Origin: Konateibacter massiliensis
GTDB lineage: Bacteria > Bacillota > Clostridia > Lachnospirales > Lachnospiraceae
Direction: 5' to 3'
Assembly (NCBI RefSeq): GCF_900184995.1
Contig: NZ_LT860099.1
Location: 1,080,269 to 1,144,268 of the forward strand
Length of the DNA stretch: 64,000 bases
Positions 9,102-16,899 of this stretch are shown piece by piece (position 1 is the first letter of the stretch; the number at the start of each line of letters is the position of its first letter). The position numbers and the translations under genes are program-made. Under the pieces are notes generated by a model that searched no databases, was not told where the DNA came from, and was given only the letters and a program-made list of their open reading frames with translations.

Positions 9102-9312
9102 CAATTCATAGTTATCCGATATGATTTATAACTCTTTGGCGGGTTATATTCATTGCGGATTGTTTGCATTCTCACTATTTTCAATTGGAAATAAGAGAGT
9201 CGTTCACCATATTATTTTACCACGAACCCGTCATTCGTCAAGAATATATTGCGGGTAAGTATAAAAAAGTTACCAATTAACACGAAAATCAGAATATTAG
9301 GTAGGTGATAAC

Positions 9313-9750
9313 ATGAAAATTTCAACAAAAGGGCGTTATGCCTTGAGACTTATGCTTGATTTGGCTGTCTACGAAAACGAAGGATATGTCAAAATAAAGG
9401 ATATTGCAAAGCGTCAGGAGCTTTCGGACAAATATTTAGAGCAAATCATAACAATATTAAGCCGTGCCGGCTATGTGAGAAGTGTTCGTGGTGCCTCCGG
9501 CGGCTATAAGCTTTCCAAGCTTCCGGCTGAGTATACCGTAGGTATGATTTTAAGGCTGACCGAAGGAAGTCTTGCTCCTGTCTCTTGTTTGGACGAGGAC
9601 GCGGCAGATTGTTCCCGCTACGACAACTGTGCTACCTTGGAGGTATGGAAGCGTTTAAACGATGCCATCAACAACGTGGTGGACAATATTACATTAGCTG
9701 ACTTATTGGAAATCCAGAACGAAAAGAACCAGTTAAACTTTGTTATTTAA
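9313..9750 (+). CDS. iscR: Rrf2-family [Fe-S] transcriptional regulator (IscR-like)
   Basis: A 145-residue winged-helix regulator. The N-terminal pattern MKISTKGRYALRLMLDLA and the wing GASGGYKL are diagnostic of Rrf2. Three cysteines at 92, 100 and 106 (CLDEDAADCSRYDNC) are placed as in cluster-binding IscR/CymR relatives, so it probably senses Fe-S status. It is divergent from iscS-iscU, with a perfect dyad in the shared control region. The start follows a weak GGTAGGTG site. The stop codon overlaps the closing stem of the folded element downstream. CymR-like cysteine-metabolism control is the alternative, but Cys spacing and neighbours favour Fe-S control. Confidence 0.9.
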   Translation: MKISTKGRYALRLMLDLAVYENEGYVKIKDIAKRQELSDKYLEQIITILSRAGYVRSVRGASGGYKLSKLPAEYTVGMILRLTEGSLAPVSCLDEDAADCSRYDNCATLEVWKRLNDAINNVVDNITLADLLEIQNEKNQLNFVI

Positions 9751-9850
9751 CCTTATCAAGGAAGTCCCCCACTTCTTCAAACGGGGGAACTTCCTTGTTT
9801 CAGTAGGTGTTCAAATACCTACTGAAATACCACGAAGTGGTAATAAGGTT
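9749..9850 (+). other. Perfect four-way-junction fold (structured RNA or palindromic element)
   Basis: Four helices close on each other with no unpaired joint: closing stem 9749-9756/9843-9850 (8 bp); arm 1 9757-9770/9783-9797 (14 bp, one bulged A, 12-base loop); arm 2 9798-9808/9817-9827 (11 bp, loop GTTCAAAT resembling a tRNA T-loop); arm 3 9828-9833/9837-9842 (6 bp, GAA loop). 78 of 102 bases are paired. It starts inside the iscR stop codon. It does not match the SAM, cobalamin, T-box or THF riboswitch cores that I know. It may be a cis-acting RNA, a tRNA-like decoy or a nonautonomous IS200/IS605-like palindromic repeat; sequence alone does not decide. Confidence 0.6.
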
Positions 9851-9905
9851 ATGAGTAAGCAGGGTAGCGGATTACGAATATCCGCTTTGACAGCAAACCA
9901 TAATC
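9847..9905 (+). other. Alternative helix competing with the junction, with inner hairpin
   Basis: GGTTATG (9847-9853) can pair with CATAATC (9899-9905; one G-U) and encloses a 7-bp hairpin AGCGGAT/ATCCGCT (9866-9872/9880-9886). It shares bases 9847-9850 with the closing stem of the four-way junction, so the two folds exclude each other, as in attenuators. Confidence 0.4.
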
Positions 9906-9913
9906 TCATCTTC

Positions 9914-9946
9914 TTATCGCCAGTTGTTATTGCCAACTGGCGATAA
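9914..9946 (+). terminator. 13-bp perfect hairpin ahead of the metH genes
   Basis: TTATCGCCAGTTG pairs perfectly with CAACTGGCGATAA across a 7-base loop. It could end the iscR transcript, though only an A/T-rich, not pure T, tract follows. Its right arm also contains the -35 box of the next promoter, so it could instead be a long operator. Confidence 0.5.
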
Positions 9947-9958
9947 ATTATTTATAAT
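9930..9958 (+). promoter_or_regulatory. Sigma-A promoter for the metH genes
   Basis: TTGCCA (9930-9935), 17-base spacer, TATAAT (9953-9958). The expected start is near 9965, giving a leader of about 28 bases. The -35 lies in the right arm of the 13-bp hairpin. Confidence 0.6.
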
Positions 9959-9992
9959 GGAACAAAGAAAAAAAGGCATAAAGGATAATCAT

Positions 9993-10637
9993 ATGGAAGT
10001 AAACAAAAAAGAAACCCTGCGCTATCTCGGCTACAGGGGTCAGGAAATGGATGCCAATCTGGAAGCCCTGATTGACGAAACCTCACAGGAACTGCTAAAT
10101 TCAATCGCTCCTAAAAGTGTCCATCAGGAATTTTCCTGCTCGACAGAAGGCGATGACGTTGTTCATCTGGGTCCTCTTGTGATTAAGAGCAAGCACCTTG
10201 CCAAAAATTTAAAAGGCTGTGAATATGCCGTTATTTTTGCGGCAACAATCGGCTCCTCTGCCGATACTTTAATCAAGCGCTACTCTCTCACCAATCTTGC
10301 AAAAGCGTCTGTGGTTCAGGCGGCAGGAGCGGCATTGATTGAAACCTTCTGCGATTCCTTGGAGGATACGATACGTGAGAACGCTGCCGCGAGGGAACTG
10401 TATCTGCGCCCTCGATTTAGTCCCGGCTACGGCGATTTACCGCTTGAACTTCAGCGTGATATTTTTCGCATCTTGGAATGCAGTAAGCGAATCGGACTTT
10501 CCCTAACAGACACCTGCCTTATGTTTCCTTCCAAAAGTGTGACCGCTATCATCGGGCTTTCTCCGCTTCAAAATAACTGTCACAGAGAAAAATGTACCGA
10601 CTGCAATAATACAGAATGTGATTACCGGACAAACTAG
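9993..10637 (+). CDS. Stand-alone methionine synthase reactivation domain protein
   Basis: A 214-residue protein equivalent to the C-terminal activation domain of MetH, which binds AdoMet and remethylates oxidised cobalamin during reductive reactivation. Recognisable parts are FAATIGSSAD, the helix AAGAALIETFCD, the RPRFSPGYGDLPL loop (matching the RxxxGYPACP AdoMet loop of E. coli MetH) and a C-terminal Cys cluster CHREKCTDCNNTEC. The frame extends upstream to 9924, but only the ATG at 9993 has a placed AGGA. It precedes the large metH subunit by 51 bases, and that subunit lacks exactly this domain. The terminal Cys cluster could bind a metal or Fe-S centre (inference). Confidence 0.88.
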   Translation: MEVNKKETLRYLGYRGQEMDANLEALIDETSQELLNSIAPKSVHQEFSCSTEGDDVVHLGPLVIKSKHLAKNLKGCEYAVIFAATIGSSADTLIKRYSLTNLAKASVVQAAGAALIETFCDSLEDTIRENAAARELYLRPRFSPGYGDLPLELQRDIFRILECSKRIGLSLTDTCLMFPSKSVTAIIGLSPLQNNCHREKCTDCNNTECDYRTN

Positions 10638-10688
10638 GCGTAAAGCGCCTGACAATACTTTACTAAACCCGATACCAAGGAGGATTTT

Positions 10689-13076
10689 ATGACAAAATTT
10701 ATTGATAAGCTGGGAACGAAAATGCTGTTTTTTGACGGGGCGATGGGCACCATTTTGCAAAGCAAAGGGCTCTTGCCCGGTGAAATACCTGAATTATGGA
10801 ACATGACCTCCTCCGATGTTATCCTTGATATCCACAAGAGCTATCTGGACGCCGGCTGTGATATCGTAAAGGCAAACACCTTCGGTGCTAATTCCTTTAA
10901 AATGAAGGACACAGGCTATAGCTGTGAAGAGGTTGTCACACAGGGAATCAAACTTGCAAAGGAGGCTGTCTCAGCGGCAGGCAGGGAGGCATATGTTGCC
11001 CTTGACATCGGTTCACTCGGCAAGCTTTTAAAACCCCTCGGTGATTTGGAATTTGAGGCTGCCTATGAGGCATTCAAAGAAATTTGCATCGCAGGCGAGA
11101 AGGCAGGCGCTGATTTATGTCTAATCGAGACTGTGAGTGACACTTACGAGATAAAGGCGGCTGTTTTGGCTGCAAAAGAAAATACAAATCTTCCGGTTGT
11201 TGTAACGATGATTTTTGATGAGGGCGGTAAGCTCCTTACCGGTGCTGATGTCTCTGCCGCTGTTGCTCTCCTCGAAGGACTTCGCGTAGATGCAATCGGA
11301 TTTAACTGCGGACTTGGTCCGGTTCAAATGCAAAAGCTTTTACCTGAGCTTCATCGTGTATGCTCTCTTCCTATTGTTATGAATCCAAATGCGGGGCTTC
11401 CTGTCGTTGTGGACGGGCAGACCATGTTTAATGTGGGACCTGATGAATTTGCCGGCGTGATGAAGGAAATTGCCGAGAGCGGTGCCTCCGTCCTTGGCGG
11501 ATGCTGCGGAACGACACCGGAGCATATCAAGGCTGTCATTTCCATGTGCAAGGACATCAAACCGCTTAAGGCGGAGGACAAGGGCCTTTCCGTTATCTCC
11601 TCCTACAGCCACGCGGTGGAACTGAACAATCGCCCTAAAATTATCGGAGAGCGCATTAATCCGACCGGAAAATCCCGCTTTAAGCAGGCACTTAGAGATA
11701 ATGATTTGGAATATATTTTAAAGGAAGCACTGACACAGCAAGATAACGGTGCCCACATTCTGGATGTCAATGTCGGACTTCCTGAGATTGACGAGCCTTC
11801 CATGATGGAGCGCACTGTTGCCGGAATTCAGACGGTCGTGGACCTTCCGCTTCAAATTGACACCTCGGATATCGAGGCAATGGAGAGAGCAATGCGCATT
11901 TACAACGGCAAGCCGCTTATCAATTCCGTAAACGGCAAGCAAGAATCAATGGACGCCGTCTTTCCTCTTGTAGCAAAATATGGCGGTATGGTTGTATGCC
12001 TTGCCCTCGATGAAGACGGTATCCCAGAGACAGCCGAGGGCAGAATTCAAGTTGCCAAAAAAATCATTGCGGAAGCTGAGAAATACGGCATTTCCAAAAA
12101 AGACTTAGTGATTGACACCTTGGCGATGACCATCAGCACCGGGCAGGAAAATTCCGCAATCACGCTTGATTCTTTGGATTATATCCGCAATGAAATGGGA
12201 GTTCACACCGTGTTAGGTGTGTCTAACATCTCCTTCGGCCTTCCGCAGCGTGAAATCATCACGACCGCCTTCTTTACTATCGCATTGTCACGAGGTTTAA
12301 GCGCCGCTATCATCAATCCTGCAAGCACCTCTATGATGAATGCCTACTACTCCTACTGCGCCATAAACGGAAGTGATGAGCAGTGCTTTGACTATATCAA
12401 CCAATATTCCGGTGCCGCGCAGCAGCCTTCCTCTTCTGCCAAGCAGTCCGAGGAAACCTCATTATTTGATGCTGTTGTGAGAGGACTCAGCGAAAGCGCT
12501 TACACAGCCGCAAAAGAGCTTTTAAAGGCAAAAGAACCACTCGCACTGATTGATGAGGATTTAATCCCCGCACTTGACAAGGTCGGACAAGGCTTTGAGA
12601 ATAAGACGATATTCCTGCCTCAGCTTCTTATGAGCGCCGAGGCTGCAAAATCCGGTTTTGATGCCATCAAAGAGGTCCTTGCTAAGAAAGGAACCGCTTC
12701 TTCCTCGAAGGGAACCGTTGTCATTGCTACGGTAAAAGGCGATATTCATGACATTGGAAAAAATATTGTAAAGGTTCTTCTTGAAAATTACAGCTTTGAC
12801 GTGATTGATTTGGGAAAGGATGTTGCGCCTGAACTGATTGTCCAGACAGCTCTTGATAACCATGTAAAATTAATCGGACTGAGCGCCCTGATGACGACCA
12901 CTGTTGCCAACATGGAAATTACCATCAAGCAGTTAAAGGCTGCTATACCAGATTGCAAGGTTATGGTGGGCGGTGCCGTACTCAACCAGACTTACGCGGA
13001 TATGATTGGGGCAGATTTTTACTCCAAAGATGCAATGGGCTCTATTCGATATGCGAACGAGTTGTTTGAGAAATAA
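10689..13076 (+). CDS. metH: Cobalamin-dependent methionine synthase lacking activation domain
   Basis: Transfers a methyl group from methyltetrahydrofolate to homocysteine through cobalamin. The 795 residues cover the homocysteine domain (about 1-290, zinc ligands in GFNCG and GGCCGTT), the pterin domain (from IIGERINPTGKSRFKQ), the helical cap and the B12 domain with the base-off motif GDIHDIGKN (Asp685, His687, Gly690). E. coli MetH has about 1,227 residues; the missing C-terminal activation module is encoded by the gene just upstream. The start follows AAGGAGG. A split MetH is common in Clostridia. A hairpin terminator follows at 13137. Confidence 0.96.
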   Translation: MTKFIDKLGTKMLFFDGAMGTILQSKGLLPGEIPELWNMTSSDVILDIHKSYLDAGCDIVKANTFGANSFKMKDTGYSCEEVVTQGIKLAKEAVSAAGREAYVALDIGSLGKLLKPLGDLEFEAAYEAFKEICIAGEKAGADLCLIETVSDTYEIKAAVLAAKENTNLPVVVTMIFDEGGKLLTGADVSAAVALLEGLRVDAIGFNCGLGPVQMQKLLPELHRVCSLPIVMNPNAGLPVVVDGQTMFNVGPDEFAGVMKEIAESGASVLGGCCGTTPEHIKAVISMCKDIKPLKAEDKGLSVISSYSHAVELNNRPKIIGERINPTGKSRFKQALRDNDLEYILKEALTQQDNGAHILDVNVGLPEIDEPSMMERTVAGIQTVVDLPLQIDTSDIEAMERAMRIYNGKPLINSVNGKQESMDAVFPLVAKYGGMVVCLALDEDGIPETAEGRIQVAKKIIAEAEKYGISKKDLVIDTLAMTISTGQENSAITLDSLDYIRNEMGVHTVLGVSNISFGLPQREIITTAFFTIALSRGLSAAIINPASTSMMNAYYSYCAINGSDEQCFDYINQYSGAAQQPSSSAKQSEETSLFDAVVRGLSESAYTAAKELLKAKEPLALIDEDLIPALDKVGQGFENKTIFLPQLLMSAEAAKSGFDAIKEVLAKKGTASSSKGTVVIATVKGDIHDIGKNIVKVLLENYSFDVIDLGKDVAPELIVQTALDNHVKLIGLSALMTTTVANMEITIKQLKAAIPDCKVMVGGAVLNQTYADMIGADFYSKDAMGSIRYANELFEK

Positions 13077-13136
13077 ATAAAAACATAGCTTCCCGTCAAA
13101 CGAGTTGTTTGCCCGCCCCTATAAGAGCCAGTTACC

Positions 13137-13160
13137 AGCCAGCGTCTAAAAGCGCTGGCT
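13137..13160 (+). terminator. Terminator after metH
   Basis: AGCCAGCG (13137-13144) pairs with CGCTGGCT (13153-13160) over an 8-base loop, followed by TTCACTTTGTT. It is 60 bases past the metH stop. Confidence 0.7.
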
Positions 13161-13228
13161 TTCACTTTGTTCAAGCCTTATTACCCTTGACTCGTAATTG
13201 TGATGAAGTTCTAAATATTTATCAAATC

Positions 13229-13495
13229 TCAACGAACGTAATGTGCGGCTATTGTTGCATGTCCACACAGCGGCACTTCTGTTGTCGGCGTAAAAAACCT
13301 GACTTCTACATCATGGTCGTCTGAATTTGGAGAAAATATAAATGCTGTTTCTGAATTATTAAGTTCCCTTGCTATTCTTTGCATTTGATCTTCAGTCAAA
13401 CCATCTGCATTGGATACAACACCAGCGGGATTCCCATGAAATCTTTGACGAGTAAAAGAATCTACCTGATAAACCCTATATTTTTTCATTCTCAT
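13229..13495 (-). pseudogene. Truncated PhzF-family isomerase remnant
   Basis: Encodes only the N-terminal 87-89 residues of a PhzF/YddE-like protein, a family usually near 290 residues. The conserved start (YQVDSFT...F.GNPAGV), the catalytic-glutamate region LNNSETAF and the loop VPLCGHATIAAHYV are all intact. Translation stops directly after HYVR, and no continuation of the fold is seen in any frame before the metH terminator. PhzF works as a two-lobed dimeric isomerase, so this fragment should be inactive. The ATG at 13495 or 13489 follows GGAAGG. A deletion that removed the last two thirds is the simplest reading. Confidence 0.8.
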
Positions 13496-13670
13496 TTTCC
13501 TTCCAATCATAACATTCTTCGTTCTTTTCATAAAGAATAACACTTTTGGTTTGTAGCGTCTAGATAAATCGTGCTGTCTCCTATGCCTTTGTACGACAAA
13601 TAGTATGTTACGGCACTGTTGTTTATGATATAATAGAATAAAGTTCAAACAACCTCGGAGGTGTAAATTT

Positions 13671-14204
13671 ATGCAGTATACATATAAATATCAATCGCCA
13701 TTAGGCGTCATTACATTGGGCAGCGACGGAGATGCTTTAATTGGAATTTGGTTTGAGGGCGCAAAATATTTTGGCGCTATGCTCTCGGAGGAAAGTGAAG
13801 AAAAGAATTTGCCTATCTTTGAACAGACAAAGGATTGGCTTGATTTGTATTTTCGGAGGGAAGTTCCTGATTTTACCCCGTCACTGTCTCTGCAAGGCTC
13901 TCCGTTTCGACTTGCGGTATGGGAAGTATTGAAAGACATTCCACATGGAAAAACGATAACTTACGGCGAGATTGCCGCTATCATTGCCAAACAAAAAGGC
14001 TTAGAAAAAATGTCCGCACAGGCGATTGGCGGTGCAGTCGGACACAACCCTATTTCCATCATCATACCATGCCATCGGGTAGTCGGCGGCAACGGAAGCT
14101 TGACCGGTTATGCGGGCGGTATTGATAGAAAAATTGAATTGCTCACTCTGGAAAAAGTGAATATTGAGCATTTATTTACTCCGAAAAAAGGAACAGCATT
14201 ATAG
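13671..14204 (+). CDS. ogt: O6-alkylguanine-DNA methyltransferase (Ogt-like)
   Basis: Suicide DNA-repair protein that moves alkyl groups from O6-guanine to its own cysteine. The acceptor is Cys134 in IIPCHRVVG, preceded by the DNA-binding helix-turn-helix (TYGEIAAIIAKQKG...AQAIGGAVGHNP). The 177-residue length is typical. The N-terminal lobe has no AraC/Ada half, so it is a plain Ogt. The start follows GGAGGTG, with TATAAT at 13629-13634 upstream. It is a single-gene unit, closed by a bidirectional terminator shared with degV. Confidence 0.94.
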   Translation: MQYTYKYQSPLGVITLGSDGDALIGIWFEGAKYFGAMLSEESEEKNLPIFEQTKDWLDLYFRREVPDFTPSLSLQGSPFRLAVWEVLKDIPHGKTITYGEIAAIIAKQKGLEKMSAQAIGGAVGHNPISIIIPCHRVVGGNGSLTGYAGGIDRKIELLTLEKVNIEHLFTPKKGTAL

Positions 14205-14230
14205 TTAAAAATTGAATTTCCATGATATAA

Positions 14231-14267
14231 AAAAGGTGCAAATCTCAAAGAAGAGTTTGCACCTTTT
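14231..14267. terminator. Bidirectional terminator between ogt and degV
   Basis: AAAAGGTGCAAA (14231-14242) pairs perfectly with TTTGCACCTTTT (14256-14267). The A/T flanks give T-runs on both strands, so it can end both convergent genes. Confidence 0.85.
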
Positions 14268-14300
14268 AGCTTCTATTTCTATATTAATTCCTAAATAATT

Positions 14301-15173
14301 CTACTTCAATTCCTGCAAATTACGCGTAACCGCAATCGCCAGCGAGCCTGCTCCGATGTGACACGAAACGCTCAAGGACAAATCATCCACAAAAACAGGC
14401 ATTCCAGGATATTCCTGCTCAAGCTCCTCTTTCAGCTTACTTGCCGCCTCCTCATTGCTTGAGTGGACAACAAAAAGAGTTACGTCCATTGCCTCTACAC
14501 CCCCAAAACGGTTTTCAATATCGTCATGGATGGCATTCATCATAATAGACTTTGCCTGCTTTACGGTCTTTGCCTTGGCAAAGGCTTCCAGCTTCTCACC
14601 TTGTATCTGTAATACAGGCTTTAATCTCAATACCGTCCCGAGTGCTGCCGCTGCCGGTGTGATTCTTCCGCCCTTTTTCAAATATTTAAGCGTATCCACC
14701 ATAATGTAAATACTGGATTCAAACTTATTCTTCTCCAATATCTCCTTAATCTCTACTGCAGATTTACCTCTCTTTGTCAGCTCCAGCGCGTCCAAGACAG
14801 ACTGCCTCTGTGTAACGGATATTCTTTGATTATTTACAACCTCGACCTTATTCTCATAATCCTGTGCCAGCACGGTCGCCGTGCTGCAGGAACCGCTTAA
14901 TCCGCTTGACATTGGAATATGCACGATCTCGTCGTACTCCTCTAACAGCTTGTCCCATAAGTCAGTTATGGATTCTATGGAAGGCTGGGAAGTTGATATA
15001 TCAGCGTCTGCTTCCAGCTTTTCATAAAACTCTCCCACTGTTAAATTAATATCCTCAAAATACTCTGCACCATCAATCGTAAATGGCATTGGGAGTACAA
15101 ATATCCCTAATTCCTTTGCTTCAGCCTGCGTGATACCACTATTGCTGTCTGTTATAACTGCTACTCTATTCAA
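14301..15173 (-). CDS. DegV family fatty-acid-binding protein
   Basis: A 290-residue two-domain DegV protein. These bind a fatty acid and in some Firmicutes act as the FakB partner of a fatty acid kinase. The diagnostic start VAVITDSNSGI, the TSQPS loop near residue 80 and the IPMSSGLSGSC motif are present. No fakA-like kinase gene is nearby, so the partner must be elsewhere. A possible promoter on the minus strand (TTGTTT 15247-15242, 17 bases, TAAAAT 15224-15219) lies upstream, so it is probably monocistronic. Which fatty acid it binds cannot be read from sequence. Confidence 0.9.
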   Translation of the reverse strand: MNRVAVITDSNSGITQAEAKELGIFVLPMPFTIDGAEYFEDINLTVGEFYEKLEADADISTSQPSIESITDLWDKLLEEYDEIVHIPMSSGLSGSCSTATVLAQDYENKVEVVNNQRISVTQRQSVLDALELTKRGKSAVEIKEILEKNKFESSIYIMVDTLKYLKKGGRITPAAAALGTVLRLKPVLQIQGEKLEAFAKAKTVKQAKSIMMNAIHDDIENRFGGVEAMDVTLFVVHSSNEEAASKLKEELEQEYPGMPVFVDDLSLSVSCHIGAGSLAIAVTRNLQELK

Positions 15174-15275
15174 AATAATTAATCCTCCGTCTTGCTACAT
15201 TCATATGCTATAGTAAGTATTTTATCATTTATTTAATTTAAAAACAAGACTAGGCATGAATTATTAGCCTTTAGG

Positions 15276-16775
15276 CTATTTATCCAAAGTTACACTATTT
15301 ATCTTCAAGAGTCTCGCCGCTTTCTCGAAAAGTGCTGCATTTTGCCCTACACTCATTGCAAAATGATGCGTAGGTGCCTCGGCAAACCACTCATCCATAT
15401 AAGAATCCGGATCTTTCTTGAATCGTACCGGGGTCTGGGTATTTCCGATTGTCATCGTCTGCCCGTTTACTGCCTCTGCCTCTGTGATAATAAACTTAAG
15501 CTTTCCGTCTATCATCTGAGTACAGCCAAGGTTTGTGATGTTTCCTGCTTTCACCTTTGCCTCGACTGAAACACCGCTGCCTTGCTTACCGTGGTAGAGA
15601 CCCATTCCCCTAAGAATCGGTTTTCCTTCTGCAATTTCCAGATGGAACGGTCCGTCATGCCCAAGAAGGATTGTGCCCTCCTCATAATCTGTCACCACAA
15701 TTTCACAGAAGCTTCCGCCCTTCTCGGCTATATCACACACCTTCATCGCCAGACAGGTTTTTAAATCACCCTCACCCGCACACGGAATTCCCTTTGCCGT
15801 CAAAAGAGAATTACCTACGATAAAGCCTGACTGTATTTTCTCATATTCGCCTCCCGGTGCCCCGTGATAATAGTAAGTAAATGCATCTAAATCATATTCT
15901 AAGATAAGCTTTTCAAGTGCTGCTGCAACCTTTGCAGACCAATCCAGCTCCTCCTCGGTCGGTTTCTTTGCCAATGGATCGGCAGCGTCGTCCTCGCTTA
16001 TTCGGAAAAACTCCTGTATCTCTTCTCGTTTTTTCCTTATCTCCTCGTTTGTCACCTGTTGAAGCATTCGGTTTACATCACACATTTCCAGTACTTCAAT
16101 ATGAATGCCTGTCTGTCCTTGCAGCATTGTAAAATCACTGTACATATCAAGCATACCTCCATACGTATTTCCGAGAAAACCAAACCTTGCATTTTTTAGC
16201 CCGCTCTTGATGGCCGCTGCGCGAACCCACTCTTCAATCTGCTTCCATGCCCGCTGTGCTTCCTTTCTGTTTGCCGTATTTTCCTCCGCCATCGAAAGCT
16301 TGGGTGTGTAATCCAACCCTAACAGTCCGTTTACAATACTATGCTCAATTCCGGCACGATTGAAAGCATTTGCAAGCTCCGGAACAGGGCATGCACCGCA
16401 GTTGGCTAACCATTCTCCGGTTGTGGTTCTTGTATAGTCAATCTGGGCTGTCGGCTGTAAGTTGAGAATAACCGTGGATGCTTTACAGATTTGATGCACC
16501 GGCAAAACAGAGGCGCTTGTCACATAAGTTCCCGCATGTGCAAAAATCAAATCTACATGATTTGCCTCAAAGTACTCTCCTGCTTTTACCCCCTCCTGCT
16601 CAGAATCTACCAATCCGTAAAAGTATACCTCTGCATTCATTTCTCTTACCTTTTTGGTGATAAACTCCCCATATTCCAACATTCTCTCCCGAAGTCCTTC
16701 AAACTGTCCCCAGTAGTGCTTTAAACCCATTGTATAAATTCCGATACGTGCCTTTTTTACTTCCTTTAATTTCAT
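15276..16775 (-). CDS. L-arabinose/L-fucose isomerase-family protein
   Basis: A 499-residue protein with the fold of aldose-ketose isomerases (AraA/FucI superfamily). The first 30 residues (ARIGIYTMGLKHYWGQFEGL) and the loops FAHAGTY, AGEGDLKTCLAMKV and GMGLYHGKQGSG point to this family. It is too divergent from E. coli AraA to claim arabinose as substrate. No kinase, epimerase or transporter for pentoses is adjacent; its only neighbour is the divergent AraC regulator, which probably controls it. The start follows AAAGGAGG. Its promoter is weak (TATAAA with a poor -35), as expected for an activator-dependent gene. Confidence 0.8.
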   Translation of the reverse strand: MKLKEVKKARIGIYTMGLKHYWGQFEGLRERMLEYGEFITKKVREMNAEVYFYGLVDSEQEGVKAGEYFEANHVDLIFAHAGTYVTSASVLPVHQICKASTVILNLQPTAQIDYTRTTTGEWLANCGACPVPELANAFNRAGIEHSIVNGLLGLDYTPKLSMAEENTANRKEAQRAWKQIEEWVRAAAIKSGLKNARFGFLGNTYGGMLDMYSDFTMLQGQTGIHIEVLEMCDVNRMLQQVTNEEIRKKREEIQEFFRISEDDAADPLAKKPTEEELDWSAKVAAALEKLILEYDLDAFTYYYHGAPGGEYEKIQSGFIVGNSLLTAKGIPCAGEGDLKTCLAMKVCDIAEKGGSFCEIVVTDYEEGTILLGHDGPFHLEIAEGKPILRGMGLYHGKQGSGVSVEAKVKAGNITNLGCTQMIDGKLKFIITEAEAVNGQTMTIGNTQTPVRFKKDPDSYMDEWFAEAPTHHFAMSVGQNAALFEKAARLLKINSVTLDK

Positions 16776-16899
16776 ATTGCTACCTCCTTTTATGTTATCT
16801 TGCCTTCTCTTTCTATTTACAATTTCATTTTATACCTTTAAAATAGTAATTACATTACCGCTTATTGTGGAAAAATAACAGTATCTTGCAGGAGGTCCT

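Larger units (their letters stand above)
8966..9312. other. Divergent regulatory region iscS / iscR (347 bases, no gene)
   Basis: Holds the minus-strand iscS promoter, its dyad operator, and a plus-strand promoter for the Rrf2 gene. The two -35 boxes face away from each other, 13 bases apart. The plus-strand leader from about 9108 to 9312 is some 205 bases long and shows no clear stable fold by eye. Confidence 0.7.

Noticed and set aside
9749-9905. tRNA gene or SAM/cobalamin riboswitch in the folded element
   Set aside because: The CTTATCAAG start and T-loop-like arm are suggestive, but there is no acceptor CCA region or anticodon arm in tRNA order, no GCCACTG B12 box and no SAM-I core motifs.
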